This document shows positions 39,428-49,854 of a stretch of 64,000 bases of DNA, piece by piece (the first letter of the stretch is position 1; every line of letters starts with the position of its first letter). Below the pieces are notes generated by a model. That model had not been told where the DNA came from. It did no database searches and worked only from the letters and a program-made list of their open reading frames with translations. This DNA is from Blastocystis hominis (Eukaryota; Sar; Bigyra; Opalinata; Blastocystidae). The stretch spans positions 126,946-190,945 of the forward strand of contig NW_013171867.1 of assembly GCF_000151665.1 (NCBI RefSeq), given 5' to 3'. The translations under genes were made by a program, and so were the position numbers.

Positions 39428-40487
39428 ATGGATTCGGAGAGGTTCTCTCACGTTATCCAGGGTGTTAATGAAAGGGTAGATGGTATGTTCTCTGCCTTGG
39501 AGATGATCTTTACTAACTCACGATTTCAGAAATTAGAATGATGCAGGATGATATACTGTCTGCCGACCTGATGCCCATTTTAGATGACATGGAGACTTTA
39601 GACTATTGTCCATTTTTGTCCAACAATTAAGAGTGTAGCAAACTCTGTAATTAATGCTAATAAATATGCCGAGTCTTTAGCTGAAATTAGTAATCTCGGG
39701 TTAGAAAAGGCAAAACGATTGCAACGAGGATATGTTAAGGTATGGCGTGATTTGGATCATTGTTCCTTAGCCAAATGCCGATTTTGTTTGGACTGAGTTG
39801 AAGAAAATGTATTTGAGTCCTACCTGCGAACTACTTGAATGGGATAAATTTGGAAACGATGTTCGCGGGTTTTTTAAGATACCTGGGTTCATTAGCTTTA
39901 TGTAGAATAGAAAAAGAGGAGTGATGTATAGAAATGGTAATCTTTATGTTCCGCCAGATAGGGATCCACAAGAAACGGAGGACGAGCAACTTGAAAAGAA
40001 AAAGACAGTGAAGAGAACAAGGAGTGATTCTTCAGAGCAAAAAACTCCTGTGGAAGTTACAGATGATAAAGAAAGGAACGAGGTAAGTGTTCGAAGAGTG
40101 AGTGATGGGTAGCTTCGCAAAACCACAGGGGAAGTAATGAAAAAAATCAGAAAAACGCTCATCGAAACTGGAAAAGACGAAGTGGACATGATTTCGACGT
40201 TAAATGATTCCAAAACGTTTTCCAAAGTCCAGTTTTTGATTTGGTTTTACACATAGACGGTGGAGAATTACTTTGCTGCTTCTTTTTTGATAGCGAATGG
40301 AAGGCTGGGAATCGATGAACCCACGAGGGGTCCACTCACACTTCGATTGACAAGACCATCCAGTGAAATGAGTGGAACGGACTCGGTGAATCAGGGAATT
40401 CTAAGCTTGAATCCTGAGAGAATGTTTAAGTTTTTGAAGAAAACAAAGATCGGAGGAAATCTCGATCGTTCTTGGTGTAAACAATAA
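39428..40487 (+). CDS. NSE4: Nse4, kleisin subunit of the SMC5/6 complex
   Basis: Seven exons (introns 47, 31, 31, 30, 30 and 30 nt) give 286 residues. The clearest part is the C-terminal Nse4 domain: SKTFSKTVENYFAASFLIAN then GRLGI, matching QTVENxFxLSFLVKDGR. The N-terminal half holds SLAEISNLGLEKAKRL and PNADFVWTELKKM, in line with the kleisin helices of Nse4. SMC5/6 serves recombination repair and chromosome segregation. The product is short of the usual 300-400 residues. The stop is a genomic TAA. The introns were placed by frame and the total is a whole number of codons. Confidence 0.82.
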
Positions 40488-41038
40488 CATTGTATACTTG
40501 TTTGTATGATATACGCACACTTAGTTTTGGATGATATGTTGTGCATGTGTGAGAGAGAAAGAGTGGATTGAGTGATTGCAGTCATGTGGTTTATATAGAT
40601 AGAGAGCGAAAGCACTAGCGGACAAATAGATTCTATAACATATTATGTTAAGTGCAAACTGATTAGTTAATAAAAATACATAAATATCGTTAACAAACAA
40701 ACAGTAAGCATTACAAATACATGGGTTAACTATAAATTCAAGAGATTTAGAATTGTAATTCTATTCACAGATATATAGCATTAGATAAGAAGCTGATCCA
40801 ATCGGGTCTATCTTGGGACTGTCACTATGCAGCCTAAATTGATTGTGTCGCTATTGTATGTTTTTGTAGGGAAACAAAGAATAATATGGACACTACTATC
40901 CAGCACTTTTTATAGTAACGTAAAAAGTACCTCCATTTTGTATATAAATACAAATAATGATTTCTCAATAAAGTGTAATTTCGTCGTTTGTTAATTGCAC
41001 TAAGTGACTTGTATTATACAAAAAATAAAATGTAACTA
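40488..41038. other. AT-rich spacer between convergent genes
   Basis: About 550 nt. It has a TTGTTTGTA variant 3' element near 40499 for Nse4; otherwise nothing was recognised. Confidence 0.55.
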
Positions 41039-42161
41039 TTAACAGTTGCATTTCTCCCTGCAGAAACCACAGCAGCAGACCCCATAAACGCATCCAATCA
41101 TAATTAACCACATACAAACCTCAGCAACAAAGACGCAAACCCATGTTCCACGTTCACACAGGGCAGGTACATACTGGGGGTCACAACTTGTCCAACCATA
41201 CTCTCTACTATCGCAACACCTTTCCTGAGTCTGTTGTACTGTCTTAATAACAGTATAAGAATGCTGGTATATATATTTGAAAACATATCCAAACAGAACA
41301 CCAAAGATTGATGTAGACAAATATGAATAGATATCAGAAAACAATGTATGAGATTGTTCTTCATCATTATCTGGGGAATAATCTATCAGTGAAGATCCAC
41401 TATTTATTATTCTTTCAACTCTATCCAATATTTTCTTATCCGTATTTGTGCAAATATCAATTTGAACATCTTCTGATTTGGATAAAGTAAAAATCACTTC
41501 ATTACGTCCTGGACTCAAATGGCAATATGGTTTGTCTGTATTATCAAGCAAAGTGACTGATCTAGAGTTTAGAGTCTATGTACGCCATTACGATGCATTT
41601 ACTAATTTCCAACTGCCAGCATCCTTTTCGATCAAATAACAAATTCGATTCAGGTAAAATGATTGAATACAGCTTCTATTATTAGAATCCCAAACTCCAT
41701 TCTGTTTGATACAAATGCTTTCACAGCTCATTCTACTCATAACATAATAATTGAAACTATATACAAATCTTTGGTACAGTTCAGCCTCGAAATTGATATG
41801 ATGCTTTTCTTTTTGATTGGATAAGATTGAGAAACAATACTGTGGTTTTGATACACAACAGTTACATGAGTTAATGGTTCAACGAAAATAGTTTTTGACA
41901 TACAAAATGAATCTTTTAAGCTATTGTTGTTGTGTACATCACTTAAACCGAGCATAGCAGGGATGTAGGTAATGCTCGCTGTTTTGTTGTTAATCGTAAA
42001 CTCAGATTCTACTGTGTTCGGTGTATCAATACCAGCGCGATTTACAGGCTTTGCTGGAAAGCTATCCTTTCAATATTCGAGCTAGCTTACCCTTTCTCTC
42101 TCAATTCAATTGCACATGATTCAGTCATTAAGAAAAGCATAAAAAATATCCGAACAATCAT
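41039..42161 (-). CDS. Secreted single-pass membrane protein, Cys-rich, paralogue B
   Basis: Four exons (introns 29, 32 and 27 nt) give 344 residues. A signal peptide (MIVRIFFMLFLMTESCA) is followed by MSCESICIKQNGVW ... SCIQSFYLNRICYLI, then PYCHLSPGRNEVIF and a helix near the C-terminus (VFVAEVCMWLIMIGCVYG). The tail is very Cys-rich (CCCGFCREKCNC), a possible acylation site. It shares the CES[IL]C ... C ... YL..IC framework with the protein at 15451-16466. Family and function are unknown. Confidence 0.65.
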
Positions 42162-42618
42162 GATAAAAGAAAATTAACTGAATCTTTAGTTCGAATACGT
42201 CAAATAAATAACAATATATGTTAACTGTTTTCTTAGAAAACCCGGTATTTTCTATCAAGAATAATACTCCAAGTTCTCTTATATTCAATTACTGCGTCCA
42301 AAACGTTTTGTTCAGGGAGGAGAACGTCTACCAAACTTTCACTCAGAATAGTGTGTCATTCTACCCCAAATAATATCACGAACTTAACGCTCTTCGTATC
42401 TGCATGATTAATTTGAGTATTTCCATTCACATCAATCAATCAATCAATCAAGCAAGCATTAACCATTGTATTAAGTATCTCCAATGTGAGATATATGTGT
42501 ACAAACACAGCAGTGAACCAAAAATAAGAATCAACAGTCCGTCGTGACCCCATAATCTCACTCCCAAATCCTCCATTCCACCCTATTCGATTCCAAAAAT
42601 CACTCTCTTTCGTTCTCT
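42162..42618. other. Spacer with short CAAT repeat
   Basis: About 460 nt containing a small (CAAT)n run near 42431-42450; no gene seen. Confidence 0.5.
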
Positions 42619-42626
42619 AACAAACA
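42619..42626 (-). terminator. TGTTTGTT 3'-end element of the atypical kinase gene
   Basis: CAG-T-GAGG-TGTTTGTT, four-base spacing. Confidence 0.75.
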
Positions 42627-42628
42627 CC

Positions 42629-43921
42629 TCACTGCTTCTCCATCAACATTCTCTGCAACTCTTGCCACATCTCCCACGTCTTCTTCTTCTTCTCTTCCCT
42701 CTTCTCTCGAACCCACTGGCTCCAATCCGCCAACTCTTCCTGCCCTCCACACCCCTGCATCCACTCGCTCCTCCTCAACTCCTCCGCGCTCTTCCTCCCC
42801 GCAGGCATAAAATGAAAGCAGTCGCGCAGCACTGCCAGCACCGCCGGCGACGCGTTCGGCACCGCCTCCTCCACCGCTCCTCGAATCGATCCGAACCGCA
42901 GCAAGCTGTGTTCATTGCAATCATCGAGCTGCTTCCGCTCGGCTTCGCTCATCGACTCGGTCCCCGCCATTCTCGCGAAGCGATTCAGCGTGGCCAGTTC
43001 GCTGTCGCTTTCGATGAGATAATGCTTTGTGAGAAGCTCCACGACGAGAATTCCCCAGCTCCAGACATCCACCGCGGGGCTCCAGTACGCGGGGTCCATC
43101 GATTCTTTCCATAATAAAAGCTCGGGAGCGCGATAGCCGAGCGTGGGAGGCTGGGAAGGAGTGTTTGTGTGGGTCGCACTGCCCCAATCGCAGAGCGCGA
43201 TTTTGCCTTTCTTGCAGAGAATGTTTCCGGGCTTGAGATCGCTAGATGGGATGGAAATGGAAAGAAAACCAGTGAAAAATGTGTTTGGAGTGGATGAATG
43301 AGAGAACGTCGAGGATCGTGCGAAGAATGGTTTTGATTTCGTTCTGATTGTTACTGAATGCCTATAGAAAGATACTTCGGTGAGAGGAGCTTGGAAATGA
43401 ATAAGATCATCCAAGGTGTAATCGAAAAGCTCTGTGATTAAATAGACACTACCGCGACGTCGACCTCGACAAATTCCATACACGGGGATAATGGATTTGT
43501 GGGATAATGAACAAAGCACTACAATGGTAATTCAAAAGGAGGGAAAAAACTTGACAGTTCAGACAACGCATGAGTACTCAAATCCAGAAATCCTCCATTA
43601 GGGTCCTTTTGCGGAAAATACTAGACTTGATCATTTCATGGAACAGTACATTCTTTGCGCAACAAATGTCACCCGTGTGGATATTTTCCACTTTATATAC
43701 ACAGGAATAGCTTCCACGTCCAATACCCTCTAGAAGACGGTAATCCTGACGCAAAGGCTTGGAATCCTTTCATTTCATGCATCCATTCATTGATTTACTT
43801 TTAAGATCGGCTCCGTCGGATTCCAGTCAATGTCTTCTAATTGTCAATACAAATGCGCGCTTCTACCACAGGGGTTGAAGGAGAACTCTTCGTCAGAGTC
43901 ATATCCGTCGAGAACATTCAT
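42629..43921 (-). CDS. Protein kinase with altered catalytic-loop and DFG motifs
   Basis: Seven exons (introns 30, 32, 29, 32, 32 and 28 nt) give 369 residues. Kinase landmarks: GIGRGSYSCVYKV (Gly loop), CCAKN (Lys), SHKSIIPVYG, HCDLKPGNIL (HRD is HCD; Asp and Asn kept), CDWGSA (DFG is DWG) and LGYRAPELLLW. The layout resembles CDK/MAPK-like kinases. The Arg of HRD normally contacts the activation-loop phosphate, so regulation without loop phosphorylation is likely. It may still be active because Lys, both Asp and Asn remain. The C-terminal tail is charged. The stop TGA is followed by GAGG-type spacing and TGTTTGTT (42619-42626). Confidence 0.75.
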
Positions 43922-43970
43922 GGATCTATTTGTGTTTCTTATCAAACAAAGAGGCATCACAAAAACCCAA

Positions 43971-44318
43971 TTATGTGACAGTCATGACAGGGAACTCCGT
44001 GGTGATCTTCACGAACTCCGGAGAAGTTCCAACGCGACCCAGAGGCATCTTCTCCACAGGGATGTTGTAGAAGTCCAGGCAAGTCTTGCACACGGCGATA
44101 TCCACTCCCTTATCAGCCAGAGCGCGGAGAGGCGTCAGAAGCGTTTCGTCCTCCGTGCACACCAGGAAGGTTCCCTCGTTGACAAAGAACAAGAGCTTAG
44201 GGAGTACTTCTTGCTTCGCGAGGTTTCCAAGGAAGCCACGAATCAGCTTTCTTCCAAGCTCGTTATCGTCTCCCATTTGTTTGCGCGTGAACAGGTATAC
44301 AGTATTTCCAATAGGCAT
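43971..44318 (-). CDS. DsrE/YedF-like sulfur-relay-type protein, bacterial in character
   Basis: A single frame of 115 residues, no intron. It matches the C-terminal domain of bacterial YedF-type proteins of the DsrE fold: GDDNELGRKLIRGFLGNL, KLLFFVNEGTFLVC, then LADKGVDIAVCKTCLDFYNI with the conserved C-x2-C and IPVEKMPLGRVG. In bacteria this domain is often fused to a TusA-like part and linked to sulfur or selenium handling; the TusA part is absent here. No close eukaryotic family comes to mind, so transfer from bacteria is likely. An upstream exon cannot be excluded, since the start is near the expected N-terminus but not proven. Confidence 0.68.
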   Translation of the reverse strand: MPIGNTVYLFTRKQMGDDNELGRKLIRGFLGNLAKQEVLPKLLFFVNEGTFLVCTEDETLLTPLRALADKGVDIAVCKTCLDFYNIPVEKMPLGRVGTSPEFVKITTEFPVMTVT

Positions 44319-44555
44319 TCGAAATGATCTTTACACAAAACTATTTTTGCCAATCTCCACACTCCAACCCCCCTTCCAAAATGGAATCATTCATCACCAA
44401 GTGCCACAAATGGATTCCATCCTAAATTCCATTGGATCCTTGAAAAAAAAGCAATTCCACTAAATTCCACTCACTTAGCTCCTTTACTTCACTACCTTCC
44501 TCCCACACCCCTGACTGACTGCAACAAACACGCCAAAAACGACTCAAAAACCTCC

Positions 44556-46238
44556 TCAATGCTTTCTCATTCTTCTCTCCTCGATCTCGTACGCCAGCGT
44601 CTGGTTGATCACGTTCGCCGCGGGTCCCGTGAACTGAATGGGTCCCGGGAAGCTATAGCAATCTCCGAGTCTCCACTTCTTGGCCTGCTCGACAAAGCGT
44701 CGATAGGGCAGTCCGTCCAGCTCCACGAGCGCCTTCTTGATCACCGGCTCGTCCTTTCCGTTGCGTCGCTCGATGTTCATCATCATCGTCACCGGCACGC
44801 CGCCCGCCGTCCACGCCTCCACCGGAGCGTCCAGGTTGCTGATGGTGGACATCATGCCGTTGAGTCCCTCGTGGATCAGCACGCCCGCGTTGTAGCCCAG
44901 CGCGTAGCAGTAGTTCGTGTCGAAGCACGACGGCAGGCCGCAGCGGCCCTCGTACCCGAAGAAGTGGCACTGCGCGTTGAACGAGCCCGAGTATACGCCC
45001 TGCGCTTTGAGCGCGTCCAGCTCCTTCTGCACGCAGGACACGATGAACTTCTCCGTTTCGATCTGCGAGACCTTCACGTTGCCGTGCGAATCGCGGTCCA
45101 GCGTCAGCTGATCGCGCAGCGACTGCGGCAGATAGTCGAACAGCTCGCGCGACGCCGGCTGCAGGTGCGCGGCGATGTCGTCCTGCGCGGTGTGGCCGGC
45201 CGCGATGACCTCGTTGAGCTCCTCGATCAGCGAGCCCATTTCGGGGATGAACTCGATGAGTCCCTCGGGGAGAAGAATCACGCCGTAGTTCTTGCCGAGC
45301 TTGGCGCGCTCCACGATCAGATCCACCACTTCCTGCGTGATCTGCTTCACCGACTTCTTCTTCTGGGAGATCTCCTCGCCGATGAACGTGTAGTTCGGGT
45401 GCGTCTCGAACGCGCATTCCATGGTGATGTGCGACGCCGAGCGGCCCATCAAGCGCACGAAGTGGTAGTATTTCTGCGCAGACAACGCGTCCACGCAGAT
45501 GTTCCCGATCAGCTCCGAGTAGATCTTGCACGCCGTGTCGAAGCCGAAGGACACCGGGATGTAGTCGTTCTTCAGATCGCCGTCGATCGTCTTGGGGCAG
45601 CCGATCACGTGCGTGCGGTGGTGGATGCTCTGGAAGTACTCCGCCAGAAGGGCAGCGTTTGTGTTCGAGTCGTCGCCTCCGATGACGATCAGACCGTCCA
45701 ATTCCAGGTCGTTGCAAACCTTCGCGGACGCTTGGAACTACAAATCAAGCCAACGCGCAAATAACGAACCTGGTCGTCTCCCTTGATTTTGTCACGACCC
45801 GAACCGATCATATCGAAGCCTCCCATGTTGCGGTATTGGTCCATGAACTTGTCGTCGATCTTCACATACTTGCCAGTGAACACACCACGGGGTCCGTAGC
45901 GGAATCCGTACATGTTTCCGCCCACCTTCTTCGTGAAGTCGTAGATTCCGGCAATCACGTTATGACCTCCAGGAGCCTGACCTCCCGAAAGCACCACACC
46001 GATGTTCATGGGTCTCCAGACCTTGCCGGTGCACTCCTCATACTCTACACGAGGAAGTCCGTAAGTGCAGGGGAACAAAGCCTGAATTTTCTCTATCCAT
46101 ATCACCAATCCGTACCAAAACCATACCGTGATCAGCGGCAGCGCCCAGTGCCTCGCATTTCTTCACATTCACGTCCTTGGTCAAAATGGTAGGAAGAGGA
46201 GGGATATACGATCTTCGGAAAGTTTGGAGTTCGCTCAT
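44556..46238 (-). CDS. PFP: Pyrophosphate-dependent 6-phosphofructokinase
   Basis: Three exons (introns 34 and 32 nt) give 538 residues. The enzyme uses PPi to phosphorylate fructose 6-phosphate, reversibly, in the cytosol. Motifs: GVVLSGGQAPGGHNVI, VIGGDDSNTNA (GGDD marks PPi use), CPKTIDGDLKN (catalytic TIDGD) and MGRSASHITMEC. The length fits the long PFP type of plants and protists. Saving ATP by using PPi suits an anaerobic gut organism. The DNA stop of the upstream NhaC frame overlaps this ATG, but the NhaC transcript probably ends 130 nt earlier. TGTTTGTT lies about 25 nt after the TGA. Confidence 0.93.
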
Positions 46239-46356
46239 TAGATTTTAGTGCACTTTCCCAATGCCTGACCACGGCCGAATCTGGATTTCAATTCTCCGGG
46301 AAACCCCGCCACTGATCCCTCGCCCAAAATTCCATCGTGTAACAGCTTTTGCTTCA

Positions 46357-46364
46357 AACAAACA
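46357..46364 (-). terminator. TGTTTGTT 3'-end element; stop made by poly(A) (NhaC)
   Basis: ATT-T-TGAG-TGTTTGTT. The frame is open across this site in the DNA, so the stop depends on polyadenylation. Confidence 0.78.
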
Positions 46365-46368
46365 CTCA

Positions 46369-48031
46369 AAATCAACGAGTCATTGTACATGAAAGATTTA
46401 ATAAATTCCTCGTCCTCCTCCTTCTGACTGCATAATCCCTTCTTCATATCATCTTCATTGTCGAAGTACATATCCCTCTGACTCGACTTCAGATGTGGAT
46501 AGATCAAAGTCCAAACAACCGCTGTAATGATAAGAATCACCAAACCAGCCAGCCAGCTAATCAACAAGTTATTCTTCGTAAATCCACAAACCACATAGGT
46601 CAACGTAGAAATGACCAGCACCATGAGCAAGTACGGTAATTGCGTTTTGAAATGGCTCTGAATCGTACACTCCATGGTAGAAACGAGTAGAATCGTCGTT
46701 TCAGACAACAGAGAGGCTTGATCTCCAAACACAGACCCTCCCAACACCGCAGCAAGCGTCGGCGCCAACGACTCCGGGGATGTGGTTTGACAGATCTCCG
46801 AAGCGATCGGAATGAAAATTCCGAAGCAGCACCACGCGTTTCCCAACGCAAACGCGGTCACAGCCACAAGTAAAAAGAACACTGTGGGGATGAGTGCTAC
46901 GGGGATGTGGAACCTAATAATAAGCGTGCCTAAATATTCTCCTGTGCCTAAAAGCTCGTTCGTGACCCCGCTCATGGTCCACGCCACGGCGAGAATGATG
47001 ATCGTGGGCGCCATGTACTGCGCGCCTTCTTTCACGCTCTCGACAAACGCATTGAACGTCATCTGCTTGCGTGGGATCAGCATGGCCGCGCAGCACGCCA
47101 GCGTGCAGAGCGTGGACATGCTGAGCGAGAGGACGGCGTCGCCGTTCATGAACGCAGTGATGAAAGAAACGCTCGGGTCGGTGAGATAACCGCCCGTGCA
47201 GAGAATGAACAGGAAGGTAAATCCGATCAGGAGCACGATGGGGATGAGCAGATCGCACACGGAGCCCTCCTTTTCGCTCTCGGTTGGACTCATGCAGTCG
47301 TCGGGCCGACCGCGCGGACAGCTCGGCTGGATTTTGGCGAGCTCTTCGTAGCGCTTCATCGCGCCGAAGTCGATGTCGCAGAGGACGATCAGAACGATGA
47401 AGAATAAAACGAATACTGTGTAGAAGTTGTACGGGATGGTGGAGATGAACATGGAGATGCCCCCAGACAAACCTGCATCCTTGATATTGGATGCAATCGC
47501 CGCTGCCCAACTGGAAAATGGAACGAGAAGGCAGATGTTGTTAGCCACAGCATGAATGATGAACGCGAGCTTCTCCATGGAAATATGATTCGCCTTGGCG
47601 AGCGGCTTCAGCACAGTACTCGTAGTCAAACAGTTAAAGTAGTCATCCACAAAAAACAAACAAGCCATCAAAATAGCGGAAAATTCGGTCCCTTTTCTGG
47701 ACTTTACGCGCTGAATAGCCCATTTACCGTACGCACGCGATCCCCCAGAGTTCTTTAGAATGATGATGAGTCCTCCAAGTAGCGTAATAAAAATAATCAT
47801 TTCCATCTCCTCTGACATCTTCTCAACAAGCAAGGATATCACAATTGAGATTGCATTGTACCATGCCAGATGTTTCTTGATAGTGTAGATAATAGTACCA
47901 ACGAATACTCCAGAAAGAATCGAAGTGATCACTTCCTTCGTAATAAAAGCCAGAATGAGGGCAACAAGCGGAGGAAGAAGAGAAAGGATTCCCCCATCTA
48001 TCGGTTCCATTGCTGTTAATGACCACATCAT
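46369..48031 (-). CDS. NhaC-type Na+/H+ antiporter with a polyadenylation-made stop
   Basis: An intronless frame of 554 residues from ATG-ATG at 48026-48031. Twelve or so hydrophobic segments carry NhaC-family patterns: LFFVDDYFNCLTTSTVLKPL, SSWAAAIASNI, VAWTMSGVTNELLGTGEYLG, GNAWCCFGIFIPIASEICQ and GSVFGDQASLLSETTILLVS. It exchanges Na+ for H+ at a membrane; the family is mainly bacterial. The DNA frame runs on 43 codons to a TAA overlapping the PFP start, but TGTTTGTT sits inside that run. ATT-T, then TGAG and TGTTTGTT (46357-46364), predicts cleavage after T46369 and a TAA from poly(A). The protein would end ...MYNDSLI. Confidence 0.85.
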
Positions 48032-48083
48032 ATATATGGGAATGTAAGCAGATATGAAAAAAGTATACCGCGGGAATGTATCG

Positions 48084-48091
48084 AATAAACA
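48084..48091 (-). terminator. Variant 3'-end element TGTTTATT; stop made by poly(A) (LYAR-like)
   Basis: One-base variant at four-base spacing (TGT-TA-TTTG-TGTTTATT). Confidence 0.6.
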
Positions 48092-48095
48092 CAAA

Positions 48096-48886
48096 TAACA
48101 CATCGTAATAACCTTGTCAAACGTCTCTCGTATCTTGCCTTCGTCTTCTAACGGGTCGCGACCACAAATGAGCGCGACCACCTTGTCCTTCAATGCATCT
48201 CCCTCCAGTGTCTATAAATTGACCTGGAAATATGCTTATACGTTTTTATGCAGTGTAATCAGACGTTCTACGCGTTTTGCCAGCGAATCTTCTGGTTGCT
48301 CTGGTTTTTTCTTTTTCTCTACTTTCTCCTTCTTCTCCTTTTTGAAGTTCTTTTCCTTCTTGATCACTGGTTTCTAAGTTTCACACATGACCCCAAACCC
48401 TTACCAACTTGTTTATTATCTTTCGTTTTTCTGCAGGAATCATCGCTTTCGTCTTTTCCAGCACATCCCACGCTCGTTCTGCGATTTCCTTATCTACCTT
48501 GCAGAGAGCACTCGTATAATTCACGAAGCCATCCTTCTTTCTGGGTACGCAATCCACTAACACAAGTTTGTCGAAAATGGGCTTCAACTGGCTGTCTTTG
48601 TTTTCGAATGCCGCACGGTCAATAAGAAGCAGGTTGCTGATATTCGGATTGAATATTTTCTACATATAAACCCTTCAAGCGAAAAACAAACAGCTTTGGG
48701 GTTATAGAGAGGAGGAATATTGCGTTTGAGAGCATTTGGGCAGTTGGTGTGTTTCGGAATCTCCTCAGGTGAAAGACTGACTCCACAGTCACAACACATA
48801 GCAGCGGAGTTCTTGCAGTGTTTTACGTGCTTTTCCGCATTGCAACTTCGAAACACGTTGTTACACTTTGAGCATTTCAGGAACAT
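48096..48886 (-). CDS. LYAR-like nucleolar zinc-finger protein with a polyadenylation-made stop
   Basis: Four exons (introns 32, 31 and 30 nt) give 232 residues. Two LYAR-type fingers open it: CSKCNNVFRSCNAEKHVKHC and CCDCGVSLSPEEIPKHTNC. Then VDCVPRKKDGFVNYT and a helical segment (EIAERAWDVLEKTKAMIPAE) match LYAR's middle, followed by a Lys/Glu-rich stretch. LYAR works in nucleoli in rRNA processing. The DNA frame would run on into the NhaC gene. TGT-TA followed by TTTG and TGTTTATT predicts a poly(A)-completed TAA after ...KVITMC. The NhaC ATG lies 65 nt further on. Confidence 0.75.
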
Positions 48887-48906
48887 CTTTAGAAAATGTG
48901 ATTCGA

Positions 48907-48914
48907 ACAAACAG
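48907..48914 (-). terminator. TGTTTGTT 3'-end element of the G-patch gene
   Basis: GAA-T-AGAC-TGTTTGTT, four-base spacing, just upstream of the next gene's start codon. Confidence 0.75.
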
Positions 48915-48916
48915 TC

Positions 48917-49753
48917 TATTCTTGCTTCTTCTTCTTATCCTTATCCTTATCCTTAGAGTGCTTCTTCTCCTCCTTCTTGTGCTTCTTCTCGCTATGTTTC
49001 TCTTTCTTTTTATCCTTCTTTTCCTTCTTTTCTTTCTTTTCCTTTTTATCCTTTTTATCTTTCTTTTCCTTTTTATCCTTCTTCTTCTTATCCTTCTTCT
49101 TCTCATCATAAATCGACTCCGCTATCTCGGGTAATGTCTCCGCATCCTCCGTTCTCTCCCATTTCCCCTTCTATTCGTTATCCAACTCATCAATCTTTTG
49201 CCTGACTCCTTCGAGCTCGCATTCCTAATCGTCTACCTTTACATGCCGCAAACAACTCCGCATCTATCTTTGATTGCCAAATAATATGGCCTACCTGAAT
49301 ATACCTTGGGTGTCGAAACGGAGACAGATGAATCGGACTCAGAATCAGTGTCGGTCGAACTTGAACCGATCTTCTTCACCGCAGAGTCATATGCATTGAA
49401 CCACCAGCATTCTCCCCATTTGTTGCTCTGCTCTTCTTTGTAACCAACCTTGCTTTAAGCAAAATCAACAGAAACGTACTCCTTCCTCGTCGTCCTTCTT
49501 CTTTACTATAATACTCTCCTTTATACCCGTTCCTTCTTTGCCCAAACCTTCACCACTATAACAGAAAACGAAGTTGCAAACGACTTACTCTGCCCACCCC
49601 ATCATTTTCAAAATCTTCTTTCCATACACAGAGGTTCCAGATGAAGCACTGATATTCTGCATACTCGAAAGCATCTCCATGTGCTTTCTTCCAAGCCGTT
49701 GGATATCTATCTCGTTCAGATTTCGTGTTGCAAGTTACCTGCTCCAGAAGCCA
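48917..49753 (-). CDS. G-patch domain protein (GPATCH4/PINX1-like)
   Basis: About six exons give roughly 220 residues. After a short N-terminus the G-patch spans an intron: YGKKILKMMGWAD-GEGLGKEGTGI. The next block, KEEQSNKWGECWWFNAYDSA, matches the SNxWWxxxxNSA motif following the G-patch in GPATCH4. A Ser/Asp stretch and a long Lys-rich tail (48940-49100) complete it. Family members activate DEAH helicases in ribosome biogenesis. One late intron is uncertain because my exon set is not a whole number of codons. The stop TAG is followed by TGTTTGTT at four-base spacing (GAA-T-AGAC), and the element lies 21 nt before the LYAR-like ATG. Confidence 0.75.
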
Positions 49754-49854
49754 TGTTGTTTACTTCACACCAAAGTAAAGAACAAGAAAAACTGACGTTT
49801 TAGAACAAACAAATCCCAAATAAATAAAACCTGGAGACAAATAAAAAGTAAAGT

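Noticed and set aside
44559-45764. A 401-codon plus-strand frame
   Set aside because: Antisense shadow of the phosphofructokinase, whose motifs on the minus strand are unmistakable.
46234-46240. TAATG overlap of the NhaC frame end with the PFP start, as in coupled bacterial operons
   Set aside because: The NhaC message very likely ends at 46369, so the overlapping TAA is not a used stop and the genes are eukaryotic and spliced.
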